From positions 605,501 to 669,500 of the forward strand of contig JABMCL010003304.1 of assembly GCA_018857735.1 (NCBI GenBank): a stretch of 64,000 nt of DNA. Reading direction: 5' to 3'. This document shows, one piece after another, positions 1-14,426 of the stretch (its first letter is position 1; each line of letters begins with the position of its first letter). Position numbers and translations under genes: made by a program. The DNA comes from Alviniconcha marisindica (taxonomy: Eukaryota > Mollusca > Gastropoda > Provannidae). A model generated the notes under the pieces. The model did not search any database and was not told the origin of the DNA. It saw only the letters and a program-made list of their open reading frames with translations.

Positions 1-892
1 CTGGGGTCTACTCCACCAGTCATGATGGGGTCCTGAAAACCTCAGTGTCCATACAGCAACTTGATGGCACTAGCCTGGAGTTCTACTCCATATTTACCCT
101 GTCTGATGACAGTGGTGGGGCCAGTCATGGTTGAGTCCAGGAAGTGCCTGCACACCTTAATGAGACTGTCTGGGGCCTACTCAGTACTTACCCTGTCTGA
201 TGACAGTGGTGGGGCCAGTCATGGTGGAGTCCTGAAATTAGTGGAAGTGTCTGCACACCTCAGTGAGACTGTCTAGGGTCCATTCCATAGTTATCCTGTC
301 TGATGACAGTGGTGGGGCCAGTCATGGTGGAGTTCTGAAATTAGTGGAAGTGTCTGCACACCTGAATGAGACTGTCTGGGGTCCATTCCATAGTTACTGT
401 GTCTGATGACAGTGGTGGGGACAGTCATGGTGGAGTCCTGAAACTAATGGAAGTGTCTGCACACCTCAGTGAAACTGTCTAGGGGTCCATTCCATAGTTA
501 CCCTGTCTGATGACAGTGGTGGGGCCAGCCATGGTGGAGTCTTGGAAGTGTCCACACAGCATGCACCTCAGTGAGACTGTCTGGGGTCCATTCCATAGTT
601 ACCGTGTCTGATGACAGTGGTAGAGCCAGTCATGGCAGGAGTCCTGGAAGTGTCTGCACACCTCACTGAGACTATCTGGGGGGTCCACTCAGTACTTTAC
701 CTCTCTGATGTCAGCAGTGGGGCCAGTCATGGTGGAGTCCTGGAAGTGTCCACACAGTGCACACCTTAATGAGACTGGGGGTCTACTCAGTACTCACCCT
801 GTCTGATGACAGTGGTGGGGCCAGTCACAGCAGAGTCCTGGAATTATCTGCACACGTCAATACGACTGTCTGGCGATCCATTTAGTACTTAC
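1..892. repeat. about 100-bp tandem repeat made of copies of the exon 6 end plus splice donor
   Basis: The motif ACCCTGTCTGATGACAGTGG or a variant recurs at about 96, 190, 293, 396, 500, 601, 699 and 796, with a period of 94-104 bp. The ninth member, at 891, is the real donor end of Sec14-gene exon 6 (893-1076). Each unit matches the last roughly 100 nt of that exon plus the junction, in minus orientation. Several copies keep a donor-like sequence; those at 190 (GGTAAGTACT) and 796 (GGTGAGTAC) are strong. The copies have stops and indels, so they are not intact coding exons. The array sits in the intron immediately downstream of the exon. Confidence 0.9.
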
Positions 893-3800
893 CCTGTCTG
901 ATGGTAGTGGTGGGGCCAGTCATGATGGAGTCCTGGAAGTGTCGGTGTCTGCGCAGCGCCTCAATGGGACTGCTCTGGGGGTCCCCTCCATGCTCGTAGG
1001 TCTTCTGAATCCTCACCTCCTCACTGTCCAGGTGCTGCACCACAGCTTGGGCATCCTTCATGAACTTCTCCACATCCTGGACAACAAGAAAATTAAGCCA
1101 TCACTGACCTACTTGCTTCCTTCAGGATTTTTCACACAATTAATTACGCAGAGAAGGTACACTATCACGGAGTTTATTTTTATGGCGTTACAAAGAGAGA
1201 GAATAAACTGTCATGGGTCAACTTGCTTCCTTCAGGATTTTTCACACACTTAATTACACAGAGAAGGTACACTATCATGGAGTTTACTTTTGTGGAGTTA
1301 CAGAGAGAGAGAGAATAAACTGTCGCTGGTTAGGTCAATGCTCCACTAAGTCTCCACACTTCAAAGCATGAGAAAATAATCTGTCATTGAAAAAATTATT
1401 GCTTCCATTGTGAGTCTATTATCAATGACAGGCTTATCCTTTAAGTACATATCCACGTTATGAAACAAAGGGATACAATACTCTGTCATTGGCATATTAA
1501 ACCACAATATTAAACCACAAGTATGAGGCACTCTTCACAAACTGCCCATTAATCATAGAGATTTACTTGATAATATGAAATCAGCTCCACAGTTCAACTG
1601 TTTTCTGAGCTACACTCGCCCCGGTATGACGTTCACAGTAAGAGACTTTGCCACTGTGTCCACTGAAAATTTAAAGGGGATGATGCATACGTATAAGCAC
1701 CGACTGTGGGAACTGTAAAGCATCACAACACCGCCACCCACCTGTCTGCAGTTTCCTCTCAGCTAACTACAGCACTATGTAACTGGGTCCATGGGTCCAC
1801 CCCTTGCACCCCTTCCCATTTCCAGGGATTAAAATCCCTACCTTGGTCATGACACTGTGGTTTCCCTCCCAAATGGATTGGTTCCTGGAGTATCTGAGTC
1901 AATACATCACTACCTGCCCTTGCACACAAATGTCCTCAAAATGTCTTACCAGTCTGTTGTGGAGCCAGAGGCGGTGGCTGTACTGCAGAGAGCCGCCAAG
2001 TTCTTCCCTGTCAGCTGGTTGGGGTCAATGTAAGAGTGGAGCTGACTCACTGTCACATACTGGGGCTGAAACACATGCAACAGCCATTGATGACTTTGTT
2101 CCCTGCTCATGTATTGCGCTTTCCCTCCTCCATGTGAAACAAAACTGAACAGAGGATGCTTTCAACCAGGTCTGGCACTGTAAATAAAGTGAGCTTTAAT
2201 TTCAGCATGCAATGGAAGGGAGGCAACTACTCTTACCCCAAGCTGAGAAAGCAAGTTTAACATCTTAACACATTTCGAACCGCAAATGAGACTTTCTTGT
2301 TTCGGGTTTGACATCATGTCTGACTGCAAAACGAAAAAAAATCTTGTTCGCGACCAGTACTTTTGCTTTTGCTACTGTTGTGTTGGAGTTACTAGCATGG
2401 ATAGAAATTCCCCCATTTTTAAACAAGGGACATTACTCTCGCTATCATTTGTTGGTCACCTGTTTAAACTTTGAATAAAGAGATGGCAAGTCAACATTTT
2501 GTTTTACAGTTGCTGAAGCAGGCAGGGGAGTTGTCATGGATGTTAAAATCGACCTGGTCAGAGAGAATGAGCTCCCTTATTTAGTAGGAATAGGGCTAAA
2601 CAGTGACAGAAAAAAAAAGAGGAAAAAACCCAGAGAAATTGTCAGCAAACCACAACTAAATCTAGAACAGCTTTCTGGATACTGAAATTATATATTCATT
2701 GAAAATATAGAAAGAAGTACATCTGTGTGTTAGCCAGAAGCTGCCACAGGAGAGGTGATGAAGAGCAAGTACCTGCAGGTCTGGAGGGAGATTCTCCAGT
2801 CTCAGGCTGTGCCTGCGGCTGTCCTCCCACTGCACCACAACCACTTGCTTCAGGTACCCCGACAGGGATTGCTGGCAGGAAAAAGAGACCAAAAACAAAC
2901 CCCCCATGTAACATATACAGCACACATCAAAATGGAAAGGTATAAATGCTGTAGTCCAATTACTGCAGAACTGCTGTAGCAACGATGTTTAACTACCTTT
3001 TCTGGTAAGTTGGGCTTTTTTGTGGACCTTGCTTGTGGCATTTAGGGTAAAGAAGACTGATGTATGGTTACTCTTGTCTTACTCTGATCTAAACACACAA
3101 AAGGTTCAAAATAGCATCATTCATTAGAACAGAACACAATTCTTAATTCAGATTTTTCTTACTCTGATCTTTATCAACATATTGTTATAATATTATCATA
3201 AACATATATACCCATATTTACCAACTTTCTCATCCAAAATTGCCCATCTAAGTGCTTGAGTGCATGGGTTTGCAGCAACATTTCAACCTTGGTGAAAACT
3301 ATTCACAAGCCCTACCATGATACAAAAGTCCACTGTTATGGTTCCCATGCACTTACCATCAAACATCCATAGAGTGGACTGAGGTTAGCCCAGGATCCAT
3401 CACGACTGTCAATCAGGACAGTGATCCCTCGCTTCTTTGACTCCTCACTGAAACGGTGGACCAGCACAAAATGTAATAGTAATGATATTAATAATGTGCT
3501 TTCTATGTGCTATTTCTCCCAACTGGACCAAGGTTGAAATGACATCTAAACATTATATAAACACTTAAAACAGTCACTCTACTTTCTTTTTCCATTTACA
3601 TAAACAGTCATTCTACAAGCAATTTCACCACGTTAGTCCATGCACTGAATAATTCCAATTTCCTTTTGGTTGGATTGGTTAAACTTGTTTAACGCTACAT
3701 TGTCTCTGAAAAGGTACTGGCAGGGACAGAGATTCCAGGTGGTGGGGGAAGAGGGAGACTATACCTACTACTACACTGTCACCACCAGAGCAACTCCTGC

Positions 3801-6800
3801 ATTAACATGGGTAGTGATGACAGCCTTTTTATGCATCATTAACTGTGACTGTGAGGGACAATGTCGCAAGACAGTGTCCACAGACCACAACTTATGAAGG
3901 AAGAGGACAGCCAAAGTGGAATCGAACCATGGTCCTTCTGCTGACCACTAGGCCAGGCCAGCTCACTCATGTTAGTGGTGTGTATGCTGTGTATACTATA
4001 CATGAGGTGTTTGTCTAAAGTAGAGAACAAAAGGGGAGGGTACAAGGCAGCAAATATCAACAAGAACCAAGAAACAAGCAGACAAGCTAAACAAAACAAC
4101 CTATGTTAACAATAGGCAATCACTGGTTCAGGTGTGGGCTGTGGATAACATTACACATTTCCTGGGTAAGCTGTTACATACACAAACATGCAACATTTCT
4201 TCAAGGTGAAGAGAAGACATAATATGCAACTGTCTGTTTAAAAAGCACTCCACAAAGAGAAGGAGAGGGGCGGGGGAAAGAGAGAGAGACACACACACAC
4301 ACAAATCATATACATATCCAGAAGTGTTTGCCTGTCTGTGTCTTTCTGGCTGTGTGCAATAAATTTAAGTTAACATGAACTACAGGGCAAACCTGCTTAA
4401 ACTATTTGTGACAATGAGCAGGGTGACCTATTTTATTCTGCAGACCTACTCAACAAAACTGTGTTAGCCAAAGCTATCAGTATCACAGTTAAAAAGCAGG
4501 GGGAGGATTTGAATAAAATGAAGGTGAATGGACCAGGAAGGTAGAGATCAGGACAAGGAAAACATTTCTGTCAGGAGGCGAAACATGCATGGCTATATTC
4601 TGACCTACTCCAGGCTTTAAAGGGAGAACATTTGTCATGTCTGGGTTATCAACAGAGGGGGTCCTTAATTACTGCATCTGCAGCACCCCACTGCAGGGGA
4701 CATTTGAAGAGAGGGAGGAAAAAAATAGAAATCTGTGCCAGACTGCCCAGCAGTTCCACAGCATCACAGGGCAAAGAGTGAGTTTCACCTTTAGCCCAGG
4801 CTGAGGTGTGTGTAACACTGACTCACAAGTAATGAGGTACGCACTGTTGACTGATAGCAAGTCTCCAGTCATAATGTTCCCGGCAGAGGGAGGATGTTAT
4901 ACGTCAACCCAACTGTCAGCTATCTGGGTTAGGGCAAAGGGAAGATTCCACCTACAAGCTAATACCTAGGACCAGTACCAATTTACACAGTACAAATTTA
5001 CATCAGGGATGTATGTGTGTATCCTTGAAATGCCACTTGGGTTACAGGGTACAGGAAGGACCCACCTGCATGCTAACATGTACCATGTGTGCTAATTTAT
5101 ATGTATTACACATGTGTATTTTATAACCTTGAAACACTGCTGTCATTATGGCACAGGGGTTTTCACATGTCAGTAACACCTTTCATATGCACTGGTTTAC
5201 AAGCGGTCTATACATGCATCCGTCAAACAGGCTTTTACTAGGTTCAGAACAATAAATGTCTGGTTTGTGAATGAATCATACAAAGCTATGTCTAGTATGT
5301 GACAGCTGCAATGTAAATGTTCACTTCCTTTTTTTCTCTTTTTTTCACACAAGGCTGGCAAATCAATTCTTATTGGCTCCTCTGTGACAGGTTGACAAAT
5401 CAATGCCTTCACGTGAGTGAGAGGTTGGGAAATCAATGTCATCACAGAGCCTTGCATGAAGTTGGGAGAAATTTATTCCCATTATGTCTCCTGCATGAGA
5501 CTCCCTGAGAAACTGAGAAACCAGTGCCTTCACTGGGTTGCAACAGAGGACAGAAATCAGTGCCTTCTTTTTTGTAGGCCATCAACTTCTTTACTTATAT
5601 ATGGAAGTGTAAGTTCAAACTGAGGATGTAAAGGGGTGTGATGGGAGAATAAATGAGATGAAATAAATTCAAAGGACAAGGGACTGAAGTGGAATAAAAT
5701 AGGACAAAATAATATCACCAAGAATTTATTCCTGGCTGCAAACTAAAGTCAAAGAGGGGTAAAAATATCAAAATAAAAATAAAATCACTGCAATATTCTT
5801 CTGAGGTCTCAGGCTAGGCCAGCATAGCTAGCGAAGCACTCCCCGGGGCTGGACCCTGACCGGTACAGCCCTAGCCCCTCAACAACCCTACTTTGAATAT
5901 TGAAGGCAAACCAAAGAGAAAGAAACATAATAAGAAGAGAAGTTACTAGAGGAGTATCTCTGAACTCTGGCCTCAAAGGAGGCCAGAGATGGGGCTGTGG
6001 CAGCTTCGAGGAGGCTGTTCCACTGATGGATGTGCTGGGGAAGGCCTGTTGCCAGGTGTCTGTGTGCGTGTGTGTATATATATTTTATATTTTTTTTTAT
6101 TTTTTATAGACAGAATAAAAAGGCACTCTGTGACTCCTTGACTATATATTTTGGCAGTTATCCTTCCATGAGATGTTGGGAAGTCAGTGCCTTCACTAAT
6201 TACTCAACTAATCCAAGAGAGGTGGGAAATCATTGCCTTCACTGGGCTCTGCATGAGAGATTGGGAAATCAGTGCCTTCACAGCTCAAGCACAATAGGTT
6301 GGGAAATCAATGCCTTCACTGGGCCCTGCATGAATGAGAGGTTGGGAAATCAGTGCTTTTGCTAAACCCGCTTGGGAAATCAATGCTTTCAGTTTCACTG
6401 AGTACTGCATGAGTGGGAAGTTGGGAAATCAGTGCATTTACTGGGCCCTGCATGGGCAACCTTTCAAAACATCCTTCATTTGGCCTGCATTAAAAGGCCA
6501 CTCTTTCAAGACTCTATTATTGACAATCAACCCATGCAATTTAAGATGCCAGTGAAGAAAGGCCACCTTTCTTCACGCACAGTATGCAATTTAAGCTGCC
6601 AATGAAGAAAGGCCACCTTTCTTCAAGCACAGTATGCAGTTTAAGTTGCCAGTGAAGAAAGGCCACCTTTCTTCAAGCACAGTATGCAATTTAAGTTGCC
6701 AGGCCCAGTGAAGAAAGGCCACCTTTCTTCAAGCACAGTATGCAATTTAAGTTGCCAGTGAAGAAAGGCCACCTTTCTGCAAGCACAGTATGCCATTTAA

Positions 6801-7890
6801 GTTTCAGTGAAGAAAGGCCACCTTTCTTCAAGCACAGTTGGCACGGCAGCCGTCTGCCCGGTAGTTGATAATGCTACAGTTTGCTGTGACCTGTCCATAA
6901 AACACTCAGGATGGGGGAAGAGGTGAAATTGGGGTGACACCTCAAAGTAACAGAACGCTTCAGTCTGTCCACTTATATAGTTATACGGCCACCTGACCCA
7001 GTTTTGCCCAAATGTGCAACATAAATAATGACTTCATTGTTTATATAATCTGTGGTGGGACATAAATTACGGCATCAAAGTTTACATGTCCTAAAACTTC
7101 ATCCAGTTTTAGCATGCCCACACAGGAATAAACATAAAGTTACACTTACAGCTAGAGTGAAGATTTTGTTAACAATACATAAAAATCACATTGTCATACA
7201 TACAAAGTATGCTTGTTCATTTGCTTGCTGTCTTGTGTCTCTCTCCCTCCCTTTATTCTAATGTTACTTATTGGCTTCTGTTGCTGTACACAGTGCCATG
7301 TTGATATATATATATATAAAACATGCCATAAACTATAGTACATACAGTAAAATATGTGTTATGCTAATATTCACTTTATGTGACTTTCTTCAAAAATAAA
7401 TAACCAAAGGTGTGTTGCTGTTTTTTTTATTTAATCTTAAAAACATTGTCAGTACAATTGGCATTTGTTAAAAAAATCAAACATTCCAAACTGTTTCCTC
7501 TTCCTCTTCTTCCAGCATTATTCACAGCAACGGAATGCCCAGCATGCACTGCAACCTTATGACAGTGATGACAGTCTGCTTGCCACACACTTTAAGCATA
7601 ATTATTACACTGAGGTTTCCCTGGACAGTTTATTCACAAGGGAAAACAAAATTATTCACACCTGTCTTAAACTCCTCAGTAACTCCCTGGCATTTTTGAC
7701 AGGTGCAAACTCACCTTGGGATCTGGGTCAGGTAGCGCAGACAGGTGGTGAGCTCCTGGCCAGAAAAGTCCACCTGGTTCCTGTTGGCTGGGAAAGTGAT
7801 CACAGGGCCACCTTGCCTGTCTCTCCCACCTGGACAAGAGGATTTGTCTCTTTAGATTACTGAAAAAGGTGGGAAGATATATATGGCTTG

Positions 7891-7943
<53 letters not shown>

Positions 7944-10900
7944 GGGGGGGGAGGGGGGTGCATGCCTGCATGCATATACATGTGTGTCTCACTGTGTGTG
8001 TGTGTGTGTGTATGCATGTGTTTGTGTGTGTGTGCATGGATGTGTGCATGTATATATATATGTTTGTCTATCCATCTCCTGTGCATAAAATGTGTGCACA
8101 TATATGTGCACTTTCGCATGCGTGTGTGTGACTGTGTATGTCCATGTACAGCATGTGTGCATACATACATAATAATTAATATGTACATGTATTAAGGACC
8201 ATGTTTATGCACAAATACACAATCTGCACAGCATTGCACTTTTCAGGTACATGAGTCAGTTTGCATATGAAAAGAACATGGGTTAAACACTCAGACTGTA
8301 CATTTGTGCAGTCATAAGTATTGATTTTAGTCATGTGTCACTTAAATCTCTAAAAGACAATGTGCAGATGCCTGAATCACATCTGAGGACTAAAAACATT
8401 AAACTGCCAGGAAAAGGACCGCACACATATGATACATGCATGATCATGCTGATGAACACAGACTTAAAGCATGAACAGCTTGCCATTTTCATAAGCTCAC
8501 GGGGCAGGGGGGAAATGAATTACAATTTTTTTAACAAACGCATTCTACAATTGATGATGATGTTGAGCTTCATGTCCTCGGATGTCGGATGACATATATT
8601 AGGGACAAACTGTGAACAGTGCCTAAGCTTGGTTCAATGTTGCTTTGCGTCCACAGAAACCATTAGGCTCATTAGGACAGAAAGCCCAGGACAGCCACCT
8701 CGACTTTCACACGGCTCCTGCACTCTGATTCTACAACTGTACAACTTCTCATTCATATAGGTCTACTGGATGAACTTCAGGGCAAGGTGTCTACAGAAGC
8801 ACTGAAGATATGGCATAATATATGTCACACTTCCACAATAAAATGTTATAGATATATAAATGCCCTATCGAAAGGCAACAGACATAATTTTTGAGCTAAC
8901 TAATCCATCCTTCCCATGTTGTGGATGCATAAGTGCCTCTTCAGTTTAAAAGTTATGCATTACGCAGATGGCTATTGCATATGTACAGCAATTACCACAG
9001 GTCTATCAGTTGAGCAGCTGCTACCGCTGCTGATCGGATTACACTACATAATTAACCCGGGACATTTATTGACGGGGTGTATACCTATCCACAGCCTTCA
9101 TTAACCATGTACACATGGTGCTGGCATTCAGCATTGGGCAATTATGACAATTCCCCTGGGTGACAGGTGACAGATGAAATGAACAAGCATGATTATCAAA
9201 AATCACTGACAAATTATTCATCACTTCATTCAGCTAGGACTTACCAAAATCAATCACTGATTCAGAAGACAGTTGTGTTAGATCAGTTTATGAGTGTCAT
9301 AATTCACATTTTCTGAGCTACTAAAAAACCTTGCAAAGGGAGAAAACTGCATAAATTCTATAAATTAGAACTTCCACCAAAAGTTAGCCTTCTTCTTCGA
9401 GTAGTTTTGGAATTATGTCCTGTAGATAAAATTACACAGGATCGTGTTATATACAAAAACTACTTGTTCATTTAGTAGTGGCAGCAACATTTTACCTGTC
9501 AGCAAGGCCAGTCGTTTCTGAAGCATTCCCACGATCTGTTCTGCTTCAATGCCCAGACCTGCAAGTAAACAAAGTGAACATGTTATTGTTAGACAACAGC
9601 TGGACTGCTCTGGCAACTTGTTAGACAACAGCTGGACTGCTCTGGCAACCCAGAAGAGTTTCACTTCATCATGACTGCATTGTTTAGTGTGTGTTTTTTA
9701 ATAACAAATTTAAAGCAGACTCAATAACTGCAATTAAAGCCAGTAAATACTGTTTTTACACAATATAAATGTAATTTATGAATACCTCTCCTGTTTGAAA
9801 ATGGATCATATTGTATGACTGTGTATTATTTAATATTAAGGCTCATTTTTCAGTTTCATAAAACTTGCTTTTAAACACATCTCAAAAACACAATAACTAG
9901 AACTGCTTTTTCCTTCCATGCCAAAATCTAAAATTATTTAAGTGTATGATTTTGTCCATCTAACAACATACACTGTTTGAACTTTATTAAACGAGAACTT
10001 CAAGTTCAAATAGCAGCACTGTGTACACAGCTTTCTCTTTCAACTTTTGGATGTCATTATGACCCCCAGAACAAGTCAAGGTCATTGAAACTGGCATTTA
10101 AATTTTAGAAGAAAGGCTTGGCAAGCACAGTGCTTGACAATGCAAAGTCAGACATGAAAACCACTTCAACTACTAAAACTAGTAAAAGTTTGAGGTTGAA
10201 AACATTTATACTGTCCTACAAGTCAGGCCATGGCATTGCAAGAAGGGTTGCCCAAGCCAGCTGGATGCTCAACCCCTTCACTGCCATGGTGTCACTAGAA
10301 AACAACCAACAAAAGTGTGAAATCTGAAACCCTTAAAGGTTTTTGTCTTCTTTTTCACACTGGCATGTGAAAGGATTTTCATCAAAATGCATAGCACTGA
10401 TAGTATTAGTAGTTCTATGTACTATAGGACCGGAAAATACACTGTTTGTAGGCATGTCTGTGCTGTGTGCATCTTTCAGCCCAGAAATTTTGCAGGCTGG
10501 GGCAGTGAAGGGGTTAACAGTGATTATTACAATATTAAACAGTCCTACAGACCCCTAAGTTCCTGATACAGTTCTATGAAGCTAATTATTACATAAACTC
10601 ATAGTCATAGCCACACAGTGCACTGTATAATTACAGATCAGACCTAAGTCCAAGTAGAGAAGTGAAAAATCCATCAATGCTACATGGTATATATTGCACT
10701 ACAAACTTTTACTGTGCAGACTAGGCATTACATTACAAATGAAACACATTATACATTGCAAGTTTGCAACAAAATTACTAATCTCCTTGCTGAACAGTGC
10801 TTCAGGTAGAGTTGAAAAAGTTAAATTGTCACTTTTCTTCATTTTTAAGTTCAGTTTCATGGACAGGTTGCAGTGTCTGTATTATCACAAATGAGTGTCT

Positions 10901-13900
10901 AAGTTTGGCATAGTTATAGCCCGTTATGCTCTGGTGAAATGATGTGAGCACAGTCCCCAAAAGAATTGCTAATGGTATTTAAAGTGTGTTTCATATTCCA
11001 TCCCACACTTATGAATAATATCTGATATTTTATATTCCACCTCATGCACAGGGGACATATGACCCGGCAAGTTGCTTTCAATTGTTCAGCTGAGCAGGGG
11101 CCGTCAAAGTGCAACAACTTTTGTGTCCCATTGACGCTGTTCCTTAGCATGAATGTGTATCATATACAAACTGCATTGTAATACTGTAAAACTAGGCACA
11201 ATGCAGCTCAGATAGCCTAGACACTTGCTAAGAACTAGTACAACTATACAGTCACTGAAGTATTTCCATCCACTGTTTTGGTGTTATTTGTTTCTAGATT
11301 TGCTGTCGTATGTCATGTTCTTTATTTGGTTGATGCATGGTTCTTATTGCTGGATTTCTTTTTTCAGTTTTGCTTCTTTGCACCATTTCACCATTAACAT
11401 GTATTAAATGGTGGATAAATACCCAGGCCTCCCCTGTGACTATAGGATTGTAAGTAAAAGTAGACTTTACGAACTTCACAGAAACTGTCCAGGAAAATCT
11501 AAATTCACACTGTCATCTCATTCTTCTTATGTCGTGTTGTCGACTCAACTTGATCAGGTAAAAAATATGCTACTGGTTACTGGGTTAGACATGCATACAA
11601 CTTGCAAGCCTTCAAATGCTCCCCTGCCAAGTGAAACATTTGAAGGCTTGCAAGTTGTATGCATGTCTAACCCACTTGCAAAATGCTTCCTTAAACTGTG
11701 AAAAGCATACACACTCCCAAGCACAAAAAGGGGGGGCACTTGCTATCGTTATATTTTTTATCTTGGTTGTTTCTTATGCCGCTATAGCTTCTTCTTTTTT
11801 CTCCTCAAGAATTCAGTGAAGCAGGGCAGGCACAGGGCCAATACATAGTTATATTACTACAAAAGGTATTTCATTTTTTAGCTTTGCTGGTTTGTTTACT
11901 TTCTGCTTGATTGAATGTGGCTTCTCTCCCCAGCCCCCACCCCTACAAAAGGTATTTCATTTTTTAGCTTTGATTGTTTATTTCCTTTTTGCTTGACTGA
12001 ATGTGGCTTCTCTCCCCCCCCCCCCCCCCCCCACCCTCTAAAAACAAAAAACTAATAAGTCTCTTTTCTACACTGAGTGGGTAATACCACTAAAATACAC
12101 CACAAACAGCTACCTTTACTGTTCTTTAGGATGACAATTATAGGGCAGACAGCGTTTGACCCCTGAAGCACTGTGCAGCCCCTGACTGATATTAATTACC
12201 CTGGCCAGAACATGTCAGCCTCTGACAGCCTGTCACAATATAAGTCAGTGGAAAGGAAGACCTCAAAAAAAGCCCACTACTTCTTTCTTTGAAGCTAAAC
12301 TCTGGTTTCCAAGCACCAACCAACTAACTAACAATTCCAAGCATGCTCTAAGTACGTCAAATGGCACAGCTTATGATCCGAATTCAACAGGTCATAATAT
12401 GCAACCTTTTCATTAATTAAATCAAAGAAAGTATCCACTGTCTTTGATTTAAAAACTCAACAGATCCCCCCCCCCCCCCCCCCTTAAAAATAAATGAAAT
12501 TATTTTTCAAGATATTTGTCCAACAGATATGATTTCAGTAATATTACAATCCCAGCTCTGCGTTGTATTGTGTTTCACATTTCCTTTTGTTATTATCATC
12601 TGTCTTTGCCTGGCTACTGGTTGCCAGTGTTGATCACTCAACTTCATTGCAAGAGTGTATTAATTACGACTGTTACCTTTGATGTTTTGCCTCTTTACTT
12701 TTAATACTAAACAAGAGAGGACAGCTCTAACTATATATCATCACATTTCTATTTAAACCAGAATACTTTGAATGACTAAATCTGGAATGAATCAGTTACA
12801 GATCTTGATTAAAATTAAATGCTAATAATCAGTGGTTTTCAAGGTATACTTAAATTGTTTCCATATATATATATATAATATATAATATGACTATGATTAT
12901 AGTTACTGTGCAGTTAACCATAAAGGTCACATCAAGGCAAAACACACAAAATTTATCAAATCACAAGCTAATGTCTACTTCATTGCTCATCACACTGGTT
13001 TTATGCTATTAAAAATAATAATAAAGCTGACTGTGCCAGCATGGCAGAAATTGAAAAAGGTAAATTCCTGACAGCAGGCAAAGTATGCAAACAAATATTC
13101 TAGACTACTCCTGGTTCCACCACCACCACCCCAAAAAACACGTTTGATAGCCTCATAATCAGGAAGCACACTGGGTTCTTAGCAAAGGGGGCCTGAATTT
13201 CCGTTCTATTCACTGCACCAAGCTGGGGTCAGCTTTAGGAAAAGGGTAAGGGAGGCAACACAAATATGAGTAGACAGAGCAGGGGAAGAGACCCAAGGCA
13301 ATGTCATTATCAAGGCTTGCATGGTGGAGGTTTCAATTTCACCCCAAGCTGGACCCCCCCCCCCCCCCCCCCTTCTCCACCTGTGATAAAAAGTGGTCTC
13401 CTGGTAAGGGGAACAGGGCAAGTGACAGAGACAGCAGGTTTTAGCTGTACCCTAGGGGAGGGGGGCAGACAGGTGGCGTAAATCACCCCCCAGGAAACGG
13501 GCCAACAAACAGGAAATCCTCTCCAGCCAAATGGTAGGGCAGGCTGAGGATCTTAAGTCACACAGCGAAGCTGTCATTGTCACAAGAAGAGAGAAGTCAG
13601 GACAGCTAGGGAAGGGGTGAATCAGACAGCACAGCAAATGGAATGGGGGTGGGCATGGGGCATTCAACAACTTGAAGGAGAAAGAAGTGCACAGTAGTAG
13701 CCTCTTAGGTTGGGTATGAAGCTACATAATTGTGGAAAGGACCCAGTGCTTTTAAATAATGGATGGGCAACTTATCACTTCGGAGCTTTAAATTAACATT
13801 GCGTCTGAGCGGTAAATTGGCAGGTTTTAGTTTAACTTCAGGTCTGCAATAACAACTAGCATGTATCGTAAGCAGACCTTTTTTTGTAAGACAAACAAAT

Positions 13901-14360
13901 GGGGCACACTAGATGATAACTCTTTTAAAAGAAGGCGTGACTTTGATGACTGAAAACGTTACACCCCTTGACACACACGGCTAATGCCCCCTGAGACTTG
14001 CACAAAACAATCTTTGTGTCAACCATATACGGATTTCTATGCTAGCAAGTAGCATGCTGGGAGTATAAATAAAGTAAAGCCGCTGAAGTGCACCAACCCA
14101 CTTGATGTATCATAACAGGTTTTACAACTTTCAGGCTAGTTCTTCTTCAAGAGTCCACACACTCAGCTGCTTTTGAAGATTTTTTAATTCAAACAAAACT
14201 GCTGATCCAGACAGCACAGAGAAAAATACAGTAGGACCCCTGTTTAAAGACTACCCTAAAAATAAAGATCAAGCAAAAGTCCTCTGAAGAAGGGGATAGT
14301 CCTGGATGAGGGGTCCATTTTCATCACAGTAAGAAATCCATTTACATCATGGCGAGGGGT

Positions 14361-14426
<66 letters not shown>

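Noticed and set aside
7869..8195. Cys/Val-rich and His/Thr-rich frames
   Set aside because: These are translations of GT/CA and poly-G repeats. The same applies to frames at 35496-36195, 38796-39122 and 43879-44170.
11581..11674. ordinary pre-miRNA
   Set aside because: A 38-bp stem without any mismatch and an 18-nt loop are atypical for an animal miRNA, so it is reported only as an inverted repeat.
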